A stretch of 64,000 nucleotides of DNA, from NCBI RefSeq assembly GCF_014203695.1, contig NZ_JACHJO010000001.1:124001-188000 (forward strand). The letters run 5' to 3'. Numbering within the stretch: the first letter of the stretch is position 1; every line of letters starts with the position of its first letter. This document shows, piece after piece, positions 55,743 to 63,681 of this stretch. The position numbers and the translations under genes are program-made. Origin of the DNA: Nocardiopsis algeriensis (GTDB lineage Bacteria; Actinomycetota; Actinomycetes; Streptosporangiales; Streptosporangiaceae). The notes under the pieces are model-generated. The model worked only from the letters and a program-made list of their open reading frames with translations. It searched no databases and was not told the origin of the DNA.

Positions 55743-55958
55743 GGCTTCGACTTCGCCGGACGCTACGGCGACCGCGGCAGGGACTCCATCGAGGTCCACC
55801 ACACCGTGCCCTTGCACGTCATCGGCCCCAGCAGGACCCGTCTCCAGGATCTCGCCCTGCTCTGCGCCAACTGCCACCGCATGATCCATGTTTCCGAGCC
55901 GTGGTTGACGGTGGAGCAGCTCCGCGCCCTGGTCGAGAACCGTTCCGAACACCGCTGA
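55743..55958 (+). pseudogene. HNH endonuclease, 3' remnant
   Basis: The frame 55743-55958 encodes GFDFAGRYGDRGRDSIEVHH, then TVPLHVIG and LALLCANCHRMIH. This is the C-terminal half of a McrA-like HNH nuclease, with the H-H, N (ANC) and H (RMIH) catalytic residues and the second Cys pair (C-x-x-C-H). An in-frame TGA sits at 55740-55742, exactly where the first zinc Cys pair should be, and no start codon or full-length N-terminus precedes it. It is interpreted as a truncated gene. Recoding or an unusual start cannot be ruled out. Confidence 0.8.
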
Positions 55959-56089
55959 CGGCCCCGCTCGCGGTAGGCGGCGCCCATGCCGGACGCCGCC
56001 CCGCCACAGCCGGAAGTCAGCTCACCGGGGAGGAGACATGGCCTCCGGGACCCGGGCAGCAGGGGGAGCGTAGATGCTCGCCATGGTGC

Positions 56090-56515
56090 TCACCCGACCT
56101 TTTCGAGGTAGAGGCGGACCACGGCGGCCAGGTCGCTGAGATCATCGGTGTCGTCCTGGGCAGGTTCGGCCAACAGATCCCCTCCACGAACCCGGGGAGC
56201 CGGGACGACAGGCCCGAGCTGTTCCGAGATCTGCGGGGACAGGTAGGGGCGGACCAGGGCACCTCCGACCTGGTCGGGGTCGGGCAGGTCGTCGTCGGGG
56301 AAGTCCGGCGGCTTCTGGCCGGAGTGTCGCTCGAAGGACGCGGGCGGCAGTTCCCGGCGGCGGGGCGGCGCCGCGATCGCGGCGCGCTCGCGCCCAGGGT
56401 GTGCGGGGACGAACACGTAGGCCAGGGCCGCTGCCAGCACAGCAGCGGCCAGCGCCCACATACGCCCGGCCATGCTCTGATGGGGCCTGCGGTGTCGCCC
56501 GGTAAGGTTTTCCAC
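56090..56515 (-). CDS. Small membrane-anchored protein, accessory, function unknown
   Basis: 141 aa from GTG 56515 with AGGAGGAGACC directly upstream, a very strong site. A basic N-terminus (GRHRRPHQS) precedes one transmembrane helix (WALAAAVLAAALAYVFV), then an extracytoplasmic or cytoplasmic Pro/Asp-rich tail with DPDQVGGALVRPYLSPQ. Short proteins carrying an LVRPY-like motif often accompany HATPase/HTH/DUF397 gene sets in streptomycetes and relatives. No function is known. Confidence 0.65.
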   Translation of the reverse strand: MENLTGRHRRPHQSMAGRMWALAAAVLAAALAYVFVPAHPGRERAAIAAPPRRRELPPASFERHSGQKPPDFPDDDLPDPDQVGGALVRPYLSPQISEQLGPVVPAPRVRGGDLLAEPAQDDTDDLSDLAAVVRLYLEKVG

Positions 56516-56712
56516 GGTCTCCTCCTGCTCTCTTCAGGTGGTGATCAAGCCCCGTCCGGTGGGTCCAAGCACCGGTCGGGGCGCTGTTGTTCTCGGTGGT
56601 TGTCGAGCGGGTGTCATTGGCCCCGGTGGAGCTGCGCTTCCCGCTCATGGCCGGAAAGGCCGGGTCCGTGCTCAGCGTCCTGGGCCCGTTTCTCCATGCC
56701 ACCTCACGTCCC

Positions 56713-57249
56713 TCAGGACTCGACATCCTCAGGCAGAGACGCGTAGAGGTCGATGTGGGCCCACACCGTGAGCGGCTTCCCCAATTCGCCGTCCCACCCC
56801 CACCTCACGGACAGGCGGTCCACCAGACGCAGCCCCCGCCCGCCCTCCGCCAGCGCATCGGTCCGAGGTGACAGACGTGGAAGGCGGACAGGCTGCGTCG
56901 GCCTCGGCCCGTCGTCAGTGACCGCTATACGAACGAGTCGGCCGGACAGGCTCCGCATCTGAACCTTCACGCGCCCGCCCTCGGCTCCCGAGGCGGTGTG
57001 CAACCAGGCGTTGGCCACCAACTCACTGGCGACCAGCAGCAGAGGAAAGGCCTGGTGGGCGGGAACCCCGATGCCTCGTTGACACCAGCTCCGGATCTGC
57101 GCTGCCTGCGTCGGCTGCGAACCGAAGACCGCCGTACGCACCCCGGTGCCTGCTCGGGCCCCACCAGGGCGCGGGAGTCCGCTCATGGGCGTCCGCCGAT
57201 CTTCCTCCGCCGTCTGCCTGGGTCGCGGTATGTCCAAACCATCCATCAT
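56713..57249 (-). CDS. HATPase_c-type ATP-binding regulator (anti-sigma factor-like)
   Basis: 178 aa. GHKL serine-kinase-like fold: N box ELVANAWLHTA, G1 VTDDGPRP, G2 EGGRGLRLVD. Of the RsbW/SpoIIAB-like type, stand-alone and abundant in actinobacteria, often beside an Scr1-type HTH and DUF397 pair, as here (divergent, 287 bp). ATG 57249 or 57246; GGAGG lies 4 or 7 nt upstream. Target sigma factor or regulator unknown. Confidence 0.88.
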   Translation of the reverse strand: MMDGLDIPRPRQTAEEDRRTPMSGLPRPGGARAGTGVRTAVFGSQPTQAAQIRSWCQRGIGVPAHQAFPLLLVASELVANAWLHTASGAEGGRVKVQMRSLSGRLVRIAVTDDGPRPTQPVRLPRLSPRTDALAEGGRGLRLVDRLSVRWGWDGELGKPLTVWAHIDLYASLPEDVES

Positions 57250-57438
57250 GGCCCTCCGGAAGCCAACAGGAACTGTTGCTGATCGCCGTGAGCGCACGGG
57301 AAGAGGACACCGCCACGTGGCTGCTCCTACGGCGAGGAGAGCCTGGGTCGCTCACGGTCTGCGGCACAGACGAAGAACAGATGGACCGTGACGCTGTGTG
57401 TGGGAGAGCGCGCTCTCGGCTGCCACCATCATGTGCTG

Positions 57439-57475
57439 GAAAAATATTTCGCGCAACCTTCTGTAGAAAATATTC
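57439..57475 (+). promoter_or_regulatory. AT-rich direct repeat upstream of the Scr1-type HTH gene
   Basis: GAAAAATATTTC (57439-57450) and GAAAATATTC (57466-57475) are near-identical and near-palindromic, 27 bp apart, in an otherwise GC-rich sequence. They lie 62-98 bp ahead of the HTH start. They could be an operator for the HTH regulator or part of its promoter. No consensus -35 is recognised. Confidence 0.5.
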
Positions 57476-57536
57476 TCTGAAAGATGCACTGAGGTTGGGA
57501 GAGAATGAGCGACGATCTGAACGGAAGCCCGAGCCG

Positions 57537-58421
57537 ATGAGGATGGGGGCACCCATGCCTGAACGCCACGCCCCGGTGGCCAGCCGCCGCAAGCTGGGCA
57601 TTATGCTTCGCCAACTCAGGGAGAGCAACGACCTCACGGGCGAAGAAGTCGCGAAGCACCTGCGCATCCGCTCCCCGAAGGTCTACCGGGTCGAGGGCGG
57701 CAAGGTAGTCCCCACTCACCCCGAACTGACCATGCTGATGGACCTCTATCAGGTCAGCGGGGAACACCGAGATGTCCTCCTGCAGCTCGCGGAGGAAGCC
57801 CGCCGCAAGGGCTGGTACGAGTCCTATGAGAGCGTCCTACCGCCCAAGTTCGAGACCTATGTCGGGCTGGAGTCGGACGCCACATCCCTCCGCGCCTACG
57901 AGCACAATCTGGTTCATGGGCTGCTCCAGACACGGGAGTATGCCCATGCCGTGCTCACCGCAGGCAACCCTGCCGAGCATCCCGACGACATCGAACTACT
58001 CGTTGAGCTGCGTATGCGTCGCCAGGAGCTGCTCACTCGCGAACACGATCCGCTGCACTTCTGGGTCGTGATGGAGGAGAACGTGCTGCACCGCCCCGTC
58101 GGCGGTCGAAAGGTACTGGCCGAGCAGCTCGATCACCTGCTCAAAACCGCTGCGGAACTCCCACATGTGACCATCCAGATCATCCCGACCTCCGTAGGGG
58201 CGCACGCGGGCCTCGCAGGCTCGTTCAGCATCTTGGAGTTCGAACCGTCGGCACCCGAGGTCGTCTACGTGGACAGTCACGGGGGCAACCTCACGTTGGA
58301 GAAAACCCGCGATCTGCGCCACTGTAAGCTCCTCTACAACAACCTGCTCGCCGACGCCCTGCCGAAGAAGGAGTCGGTTCAACTCATCAAATCCGCTCGG
58401 GAGGACCTTCGTGAACCGTGA
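57537..58421 (+). CDS. Scr1/DUF5753-type helix-turn-helix regulator
   Basis: 294 aa (287 from a later ATG at 57555-57557). An XRE-type HTH (RKLGIMLRQLRESNDLTGEEVAKHLRI...KVYRVEGGK, residues ~20-60) is followed by a ~210-residue DUF5753 ligand or partner domain with FETYVGLESDA, YEHNLVHGLLQT and IPTSVGAHAGLAGSF. Such proteins pair with DUF397 proteins in actinobacteria (WhiJ-like developmental or silencing switches). Its TGA lies inside the start region of the DUF397 gene, an 11-bp overlap. Confidence 0.9.
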   Translation: MRMGAPMPERHAPVASRRKLGIMLRQLRESNDLTGEEVAKHLRIRSPKVYRVEGGKVVPTHPELTMLMDLYQVSGEHRDVLLQLAEEARRKGWYESYESVLPPKFETYVGLESDATSLRAYEHNLVHGLLQTREYAHAVLTAGNPAEHPDDIELLVELRMRRQELLTREHDPLHFWVVMEENVLHRPVGGRKVLAEQLDHLLKTAAELPHVTIQIIPTSVGAHAGLAGSFSILEFEPSAPEVVYVDSHGGNLTLEKTRDLRHCKLLYNNLLADALPKKESVQLIKSAREDLREP

Positions 58422-58815
58422 TTCCGCAGTCTCGGCCACACAGCGCACCGAGCCGGTCACCACGCCATGGTTCAAGGCCAGCGCCAGTACGAGCGCACAG
58501 GGATGTGTTCAGGTACGGAGGCTCAGACCCGGGATGATCGAGGTCGGTGACACCAAGAACCCCGACGGCCCCACCCTCACTGTCCCCAACGCCGACTGGG
58601 AACACCTCCTCGACCAGATCGTCAGCGACGGCACCGACTTCGGCCGACTGCACGCGGTGTTCCTCCTGGACGGCGGTTTCACCCTCACCGACACCGGCAT
58701 CCCCAACTCCCCCACCCTGACCTACACCAAGGCCGAATGGGATGCCTTCCGAGCCGGTGTCCTCGCCGGCGAACTCCGAGGCGACAACCCACGCGGCGTT
58801 CTCGTCACCGCATAG
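58411..58815 (+). CDS. DUF397 protein with two tandem DUF397-like units
   Basis: 134 aa from GTG 58411, twice the usual length. Unit 1 (~20-70) has WFKASASTSAQGCVQV, V-G-D-T-K and a W after LTVPNADW; unit 2 (~80-125) has VFLLDGGFTLTDTG and LTYTKAEWDAFRAG. Each ends in the typical [FLY]T-x2-[EA]W segment. DUF397 proteins act as small partners or antitoxin-like modulators of the linked Scr1 HTH protein. The duplication is unusual. Confidence 0.85.
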   Translation: MNRDSAVSATQRTEPVTTPWFKASASTSAQGCVQVRRLRPGMIEVGDTKNPDGPTLTVPNADWEHLLDQIVSDGTDFGRLHAVFLLDGGFTLTDTGIPNSPTLTYTKAEWDAFRAGVLAGELRGDNPRGVLVTA

Positions 58816-58935
58816 ACGACGGGGAGCAACGTCCTCACGAGGCAGTCGGAGACAGCTGACAAGAGCTGAAAACGAGAGAGCAGCGGAGCATGCGCCCCCG
58901 GCCGACTCGCCATCCTGGAAAAGTCTGCGGGAAGA

Positions 58936-60174
58936 ATGAAAAGCTCCCCCCGCCCGGTGGTCGATGTCCTGAGGCTCCCCGGGTTCAGGAACCTGGTGGC
59001 CGCCCGCTTCCTCGCCCTGATCGGGAACGGCACGGCCCCCGTCGCGCTCGCCTTCGGGGTGATGGCGGCCGGCGGTTCCGGCGCTGACATCGGGATCGTG
59101 GTGGCCGCGCGCGGGTTCGCCCTCCTGCCGGGTCTCCTGCTCGGCGGTGCGCTGGCCGACCGGTTCTCCCGGACGGCCGTCATGGCGTGGTCCGACGCCG
59201 TCGCCGGGCTGAGTGCGGCCTTCACCGCCTACCTCTTCGGAAGCGGAGGCGCCGACACCTGGAGCCTGGCCGCGGCCCAGGCGGTCAACGGCGCGGCCGC
59301 CTCCTTCTTCCTCCCTGCCTCGAAGAGCGTCGTGCCCATGGTCGTCCCGCCCGCGCAGCGGCAGGCGGCGAACTCCCTCATGTCGCTCTCGATGCAGTTC
59401 GGCGTCGTCCTGGGCTCCGCAGGAGCGGGGATCACGGTCGCGAACCTGGGCGCCGGGTGGGCGATGTCCGTCAACGCACTGACGTTCTTCGCCAGTGCGG
59501 TCCTGGTGTCGCGGATGCGGCTCCCCCCTGTCGCCGCGACAGGTGAGAGCGTGCTCCGCAGTATCCGAACCGGGTGGCGGGAGTTCTCCTCGCACCGGTG
59601 GGTCCTCGTCGTCGTGGTCCAGTTCATGGTGATCATGTCCGCCTTCCACGCGACGCTCAACGTCCTCGGTCCCCTCGCGGCCGAACGCCATCTGGGCGGC
59701 CCCGCCTCGTGGGGGTTCGTTCTCGCCGCCAACTCGACGGGATACATCCTGGGCGGCCTGGTCGCCCTGCGGGTCAGGGCGAGGTACCCGCTGAGGGTCG
59801 CGGTCCTCATGACGCTGCTGTTCGCCGCACCCGGCGTCTGCCTGGCCCTTGCCACGGGACACACGTGGATCGTCGCGGCCGGCACGCTCGTCAACGGTGT
59901 CGGCGCCACGGTCTTCACCGTCCTGTGGGACACCCTCCTCCAGCAGCGCATACCGCCCCGGTACCTGTCGCGCGTGGCGTCCTACGACGCATTGGGATCC
60001 CTGGCCGCCGTTCCCGTCGGCACCGCGGCTGCGGGCCTCCTGTCCGAGGCCGTCCCGTTGAACACCGCACTGTGGGCCTGCAGCGCGGTCATCCTCGTTT
60101 CGGGCCTGGTCACCCTCTGCTTCCGGGACGTCAGAAACCTGACCGGCGCCGACGAGCAGGCAGCACCGACCTGA
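58936..60174 (+). CDS. MFS transporter
   Basis: 412 aa with about 12 hydrophobic segments. The loop 2-3 signature GGALADRFSRTAVM is present, and RVRARYPLRVA lies in the central loop. It belongs to the MFS_3/EntS-like drug-exporter group, like the transporter at 1750. Substrate unknown. Start ATG 58936 has GGAAG upstream. No regulator is directly linked. Confidence 0.88.
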   Translation: MKSSPRPVVDVLRLPGFRNLVAARFLALIGNGTAPVALAFGVMAAGGSGADIGIVVAARGFALLPGLLLGGALADRFSRTAVMAWSDAVAGLSAAFTAYLFGSGGADTWSLAAAQAVNGAAASFFLPASKSVVPMVVPPAQRQAANSLMSLSMQFGVVLGSAGAGITVANLGAGWAMSVNALTFFASAVLVSRMRLPPVAATGESVLRSIRTGWREFSSHRWVLVVVVQFMVIMSAFHATLNVLGPLAAERHLGGPASWGFVLAANSTGYILGGLVALRVRARYPLRVAVLMTLLFAAPGVCLALATGHTWIVAAGTLVNGVGATVFTVLWDTLLQQRIPPRYLSRVASYDALGSLAAVPVGTAAAGLLSEAVPLNTALWACSAVILVSGLVTLCFRDVRNLTGADEQAAPT

Positions 60175-60223
60175 CGGGCCCGCGCACCGCGCCGGTCCGG
60201 CTGTACCGGTCGTCCCTGATCCT

Positions 60224-60285
60224 GATGATCTTGCTCCCAGGGGTGCGGTCGACCGGCGAGACCGTTCCCCAGGAGCAAGATCATC
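60224..60285. terminator. Long inverted repeat between convergent MFS and ABC genes
   Basis: 14-bp perfect arms (GATGATCTTGCTCC and its complement), continuing as GGGG/CCCC after a small bulge, around a ~24-nt loop. It lies 50 nt after the MFS stop and 23 nt after the convergent ABC stop. Shares the TGATCTTG core with the repeat at 54298. Confidence 0.7.
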
Positions 60286-60307
60286 GGGGACCCGGCCCCG
60301 GCCCCCG

Positions 60308-62287
60308 CTACTCCCCGGTGGCCCCGATCCCCCGGTAGGCGGTGGCCTGGATCTCCCACAGCTCCCGGTACAGGCCGCCCTCACGCATGAGCTCCTCGTG
60401 GGTGCCCTGGGCGATCACCCGCCCCTTGTCCAGGACGACGATGTGATCGGCCATGCGCACCGACGCCAGCCGGTGCGTGATGAGCACGACCGTGGCCCCC
60501 GTCCGACCGGCGTGGGCGTGCACCGACTCGAAGAACCGGTGCTCGGCGCGGGCGTCCAGCGCGGAGGTGGGCTCGTCGGCGATCAGCAGGGGTGTGGCCC
60601 GTCCGTCGTCTCCCCGGTAGAAGGCACGGGCGGCGGCCAGGCGCTGCCACTGTCCGCCGGAGGGCTCGTAGCCGGCGGTGAAGCGCTTGTCGAGCAGGGT
60701 GTCCCACCGGCGGGGCAGCTCCCGCACGACGGTGTCGGCGCCGGCCGCGCACGCGGCGCGCTCCAGGCGCCCGGAGTCGTCGGGGCTGCTCATGACGACG
60801 TTGCGGCGGGCGGTGACGGGCCAGTGGGTGTGGTCCTGGGCGATGACGGCGACGCGTTCGCGCAGGCTCTCGCCGTCGACCCCGGCCAGGTCGGTGCCGT
60901 CCCAGCACACGCGGCCCTGCTGCGGGGTGTACAGGCCCGAGAGGAGCTTGGCCAGGGTGCTCTTACCCGAACCGTTCTCCCCGACCAGGGCGACGGTCAC
61001 GCCCCGGGGCAGGACGAGGTCCACGTCCCGCAGCGCGGGCGGGACGTCGTCCTCCTGCTCGCCGCGCGGGTAGGAGAAGGTGACGCCCTCCACCCGGATC
61101 TCGTCGAACCCCTCCGGGGCCGGGGGCAGGCCCGGGGCGGGGGTGCGCCCGCGCGCCAGTTCCTCCAGGTCCAGGAAGTCGCCGAAGTACAGCCCCGACT
61201 CGTACACCATGCTCACCGAGTTCAGCGCCGAGGCGAGGGCGCTCTGCGCGACGCGGATGGCCACGACCGCGGCGCCGGCGGCGGCGATCGGCACGGTGCC
61301 CTGGACCAGGAGCACGCCGAGTGCGGCGAACACCAGGCCGGTCACCAGACCGCTGAGTGAGTTCCCCGCCATCCGGATCAGCGACATGCGCGTCACCATC
61401 CGCAGGTGGACTCCCAGCTCGTACTCGGCGACGGTGTCGAACTCACGGCGCAGGTGCGGGCCCATGGTGTAGGAGCGCACCTCGGCCGCGCTCTCCCGGG
61501 AGACCATGAGCTGCTGCAGCATCCACTTGCGCCGCCGCCCCTCGCTCAGGGCGAGCATCATCCGGTAGCGCAGGCGCGCGGCGGCCGCCGACCCCCACCA
61601 CTGGGGGACCATGGCCAGCAGGAGCAGCGGGATGAGAACGGGGTGCAGGGTGCCCAACACACCGGCCGCGGCGATGATGCCGACCAGGCCGGTGAGCACG
61701 TCGACGGTGTGGCTGACCAGGGAGCTGGATTCGCTGGTCCCCCGGGCGTAGCCGCGGAAGACGGCGTCGTTGAAGGCGCTGTCGTCGAAGGCCTCCACCG
61801 AGACGCCGGTGGCGAGTTCGTTGAGCCGCCGTTCCGCGGCGAGCTCGACCTGGGGTTCCAGGCGGGCCTGGGCGCGTCCGGCCAGCACCGAGCACGAGCC
61901 CCGTACCACCAGCGCCAGGGCCAGCAGCGCCAGGGAGGGCAGGGCCGCCCGCACCCGGTCGGGGGTGGGCACGGCGGAGAAGAGCTCCTCCAGGGCGGTG
62001 GTGGTGGCGACCAGGGCCCAGGCGGTGGCCGCGCCCATCGCCAGGTTCAGTGCCAGTGCGGCGATCAGGTCGGCCCGGCTGGCGCTCCATCCCAGGGACA
62101 GGGCCTGGGCGACCAGCGCGGGCATGCGCCGGGCCACCCTCGTCCACCCCGCCTGCGCCGCCTCCTCGGCGAAGGCCATGTACCTGGGGGCGGCCACCTC
62201 GGGCTGTGCCTCCTCCGCTGCCTGGCGCCCGGTGCCGTCGGTCTGTTCGTCGGGCCCGGTCGTCGCGGGTGCCGGCGGTGTGCTCAC
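60308..62287 (-). CDS. ABC exporter, fused permease-ATPase (complete motifs)
   Basis: 659 aa: six transmembrane helices (~100-375) and a C-terminal ATPase domain. Walker A VGENGSGKST, signature EPSGGQWQRLAAARAF, Walker B LLIADEPTSALD and switch His ITHRL are all intact. The N-terminal ~85 residues are Pro/Glu-rich. The layout resembles transporters of peptide or lantibiotic clusters, but no precursor or modification gene is adjacent. GTG 62287 has GGAGG 5 nt upstream. Probably functions as a homodimer. Confidence 0.9.
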   Translation of the reverse strand: MSTPPAPATTGPDEQTDGTGRQAAEEAQPEVAAPRYMAFAEEAAQAGWTRVARRMPALVAQALSLGWSASRADLIAALALNLAMGAATAWALVATTTALEELFSAVPTPDRVRAALPSLALLALALVVRGSCSVLAGRAQARLEPQVELAAERRLNELATGVSVEAFDDSAFNDAVFRGYARGTSESSSLVSHTVDVLTGLVGIIAAAGVLGTLHPVLIPLLLLAMVPQWWGSAAAARLRYRMMLALSEGRRRKWMLQQLMVSRESAAEVRSYTMGPHLRREFDTVAEYELGVHLRMVTRMSLIRMAGNSLSGLVTGLVFAALGVLLVQGTVPIAAAGAAVVAIRVAQSALASALNSVSMVYESGLYFGDFLDLEELARGRTPAPGLPPAPEGFDEIRVEGVTFSYPRGEQEDDVPPALRDVDLVLPRGVTVALVGENGSGKSTLAKLLSGLYTPQQGRVCWDGTDLAGVDGESLRERVAVIAQDHTHWPVTARRNVVMSSPDDSGRLERAACAAGADTVVRELPRRWDTLLDKRFTAGYEPSGGQWQRLAAARAFYRGDDGRATPLLIADEPTSALDARAEHRFFESVHAHAGRTGATVVLITHRLASVRMADHIVVLDKGRVIAQGTHEELMREGGLYRELWEIQATAYRGIGATGE

Positions 62288-62655
62288 TGCATCCTCCAAG
62301 GGCTCGGTGGAAATGCAGATCATGGCCGCTGGGAAAGACCTTCCGCAGGTGGGAGGGGATTTGCGGGCCGTCCGCATCACCACCGGCGGACCGGGGTCCG
62401 CCCGGCCGGGCCCCGGCGAAACGCGGAAAGGCGCACCCGCCACCGCCTCCGGTACCCGGTGGATTCACCGTGTAAGGACACAGCCGCAACGGTGAACCGT
62501 GGGGGCTTCTGCCTGGTCTGCGCCGGAGGCCGGTTCCTGACGGCCGAGCACCGCATCGCCCGTTTCGCCGTGGGGATCCACGCAGTTGTCAACTAAGTTG
62601 ACATACGGTGGACGGCGCGGCCGGACAACCGGCGCGCATCTCGGAAGGAGACGGC
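62288..62655. other. 368-bp divergent control region between the ABC exporter and SDR genes
   Basis: GC-rich near the ABC start. An inverted repeat TTCACCGT...ACGGTGAA (62464-62496) lies in the middle, and a strong 17-bp palindrome (62587-62603) just ahead of the SDR gene. No coding sequence is supported. Confidence 0.5.
62587..62603. promoter_or_regulatory. Palindromic operator TGTCAACT-A-AGTTGACA
   Basis: Perfect 8-bp arms around a single base, 53 bp upstream of the SDR start. The right arm contains TTGACA, so a repressor bound here would cover a -35 element. The TetR-type regulator encoded just beyond the SDR gene is the natural candidate to bind it; that is inference. Confidence 0.65.
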
Positions 62656-63675
62656 ATGGCACAGGACAGGCCCCTGACCGGCAGCAGCACGATCGGCGAG
62701 TGGCTGGCGCACCCCGAGGGCGGAGAGGCCCTGCGCGGGCTGCTCTCACAGGGAGGCTTCGGGGAGGACGTGCTCGCCCCGCTGCACAACCTCCCCCTCC
62801 AGCAGATGGTCGACCTCAGCCAGGGCGCGGTGACGCAGGAGGTCGTCGACGAACTCGTCCGCAGCGCCAACGGCGGCGTCATTCCCGACGAGGCCTCCGA
62901 GACGGCCGGATGGCGCGAACGCGTCACGCCCGGCCGCTTCGAGGGCCAGGTCGTCCTCGTCACGGGTGCGGCCTCCGGCATCGGCCGCGCCACGGCCTCC
63001 CGCGTCGCCCGGGAGGGCGGCAAGGTCGTCGCGGTCGACATCTCCGCCGACAAGCTCGAGAGCCTGGTCGCGGAGCTGCCCGGGTCCGACATCGTTCCGG
63101 TCACCGCCGACCTCACCGTGCCCGAGGACATCGAGCGGATCCTGGCCGCCGCGGGCCCCCGCGTCGACGCCCTGGCCAACGTCGCGGGCATCTCCGACGA
63201 CTTCTCCGCGATCCACGAGGTCACGGACGCGATGTGGGAGAAGATTTTCGCCGTCAACGTCGACGGGCTCTTCCGCCTCACCCGCGCCGTCGTGCCGCTG
63301 ATGATGGAGGCCCGCCGCGGCTCGATCGTCAACGTCGCCTCGGAGGCGGCGCTGCGCGGCTCGGCCGCCGGGGTGGCCTACACCGCGTCCAAGCACGCCG
63401 TCGTGGGCATCACGCTCAACACCGCGGTCATGTACGCGACGCACGGCATCCGGGTCAACGCCGTCGCACCCGGCGGTGTCGCCACGGGTATCGCCGGCAA
63501 CGCCTGGACGCCGTCGGAGTTCGGGCAGGGCCGCCTGGGCGGCTTCATGGGCCTCATCCCGCCCATCGCCACCGCCGAGCAGCTGGCCGCCTCGATCACC
63601 TTCCTGCTCAGCGACGACGGCGTCAACGTCTCGGGCGCCGTGCTGCCCTCGGACGGCGGCTGGTCGGCCCAGTAG
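62656..63675 (+). CDS. SDR family oxidoreductase with ~95-residue N-terminal extension
   Basis: 339 aa from ATG 62656 (GGAAGGAG upstream). Residues 1-95 precede the Rossmann domain and contain a helical segment that looks like a small protein-interaction domain. The SDR core starts near residue 100: TGAASGIG, VAVDISADK (Asp favours NAD), NVAGI, S in NVASEA and Y-x-x-x-K in YTASKH, ending LPSDGGWSAQ. Fits the FabG-like classical type. Probably regulated by the palindrome upstream and the TetR gene downstream (7 bp away, convergent). Confidence 0.87.
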   Translation: MAQDRPLTGSSTIGEWLAHPEGGEALRGLLSQGGFGEDVLAPLHNLPLQQMVDLSQGAVTQEVVDELVRSANGGVIPDEASETAGWRERVTPGRFEGQVVLVTGAASGIGRATASRVAREGGKVVAVDISADKLESLVAELPGSDIVPVTADLTVPEDIERILAAAGPRVDALANVAGISDDFSAIHEVTDAMWEKIFAVNVDGLFRLTRAVVPLMMEARRGSIVNVASEAALRGSAAGVAYTASKHAVVGITLNTAVMYATHGIRVNAVAPGGVATGIAGNAWTPSEFGQGRLGGFMGLIPPIATAEQLAASITFLLSDDGVNVSGAVLPSDGGWSAQ

Positions 63676-63681
63676 GCCGCC

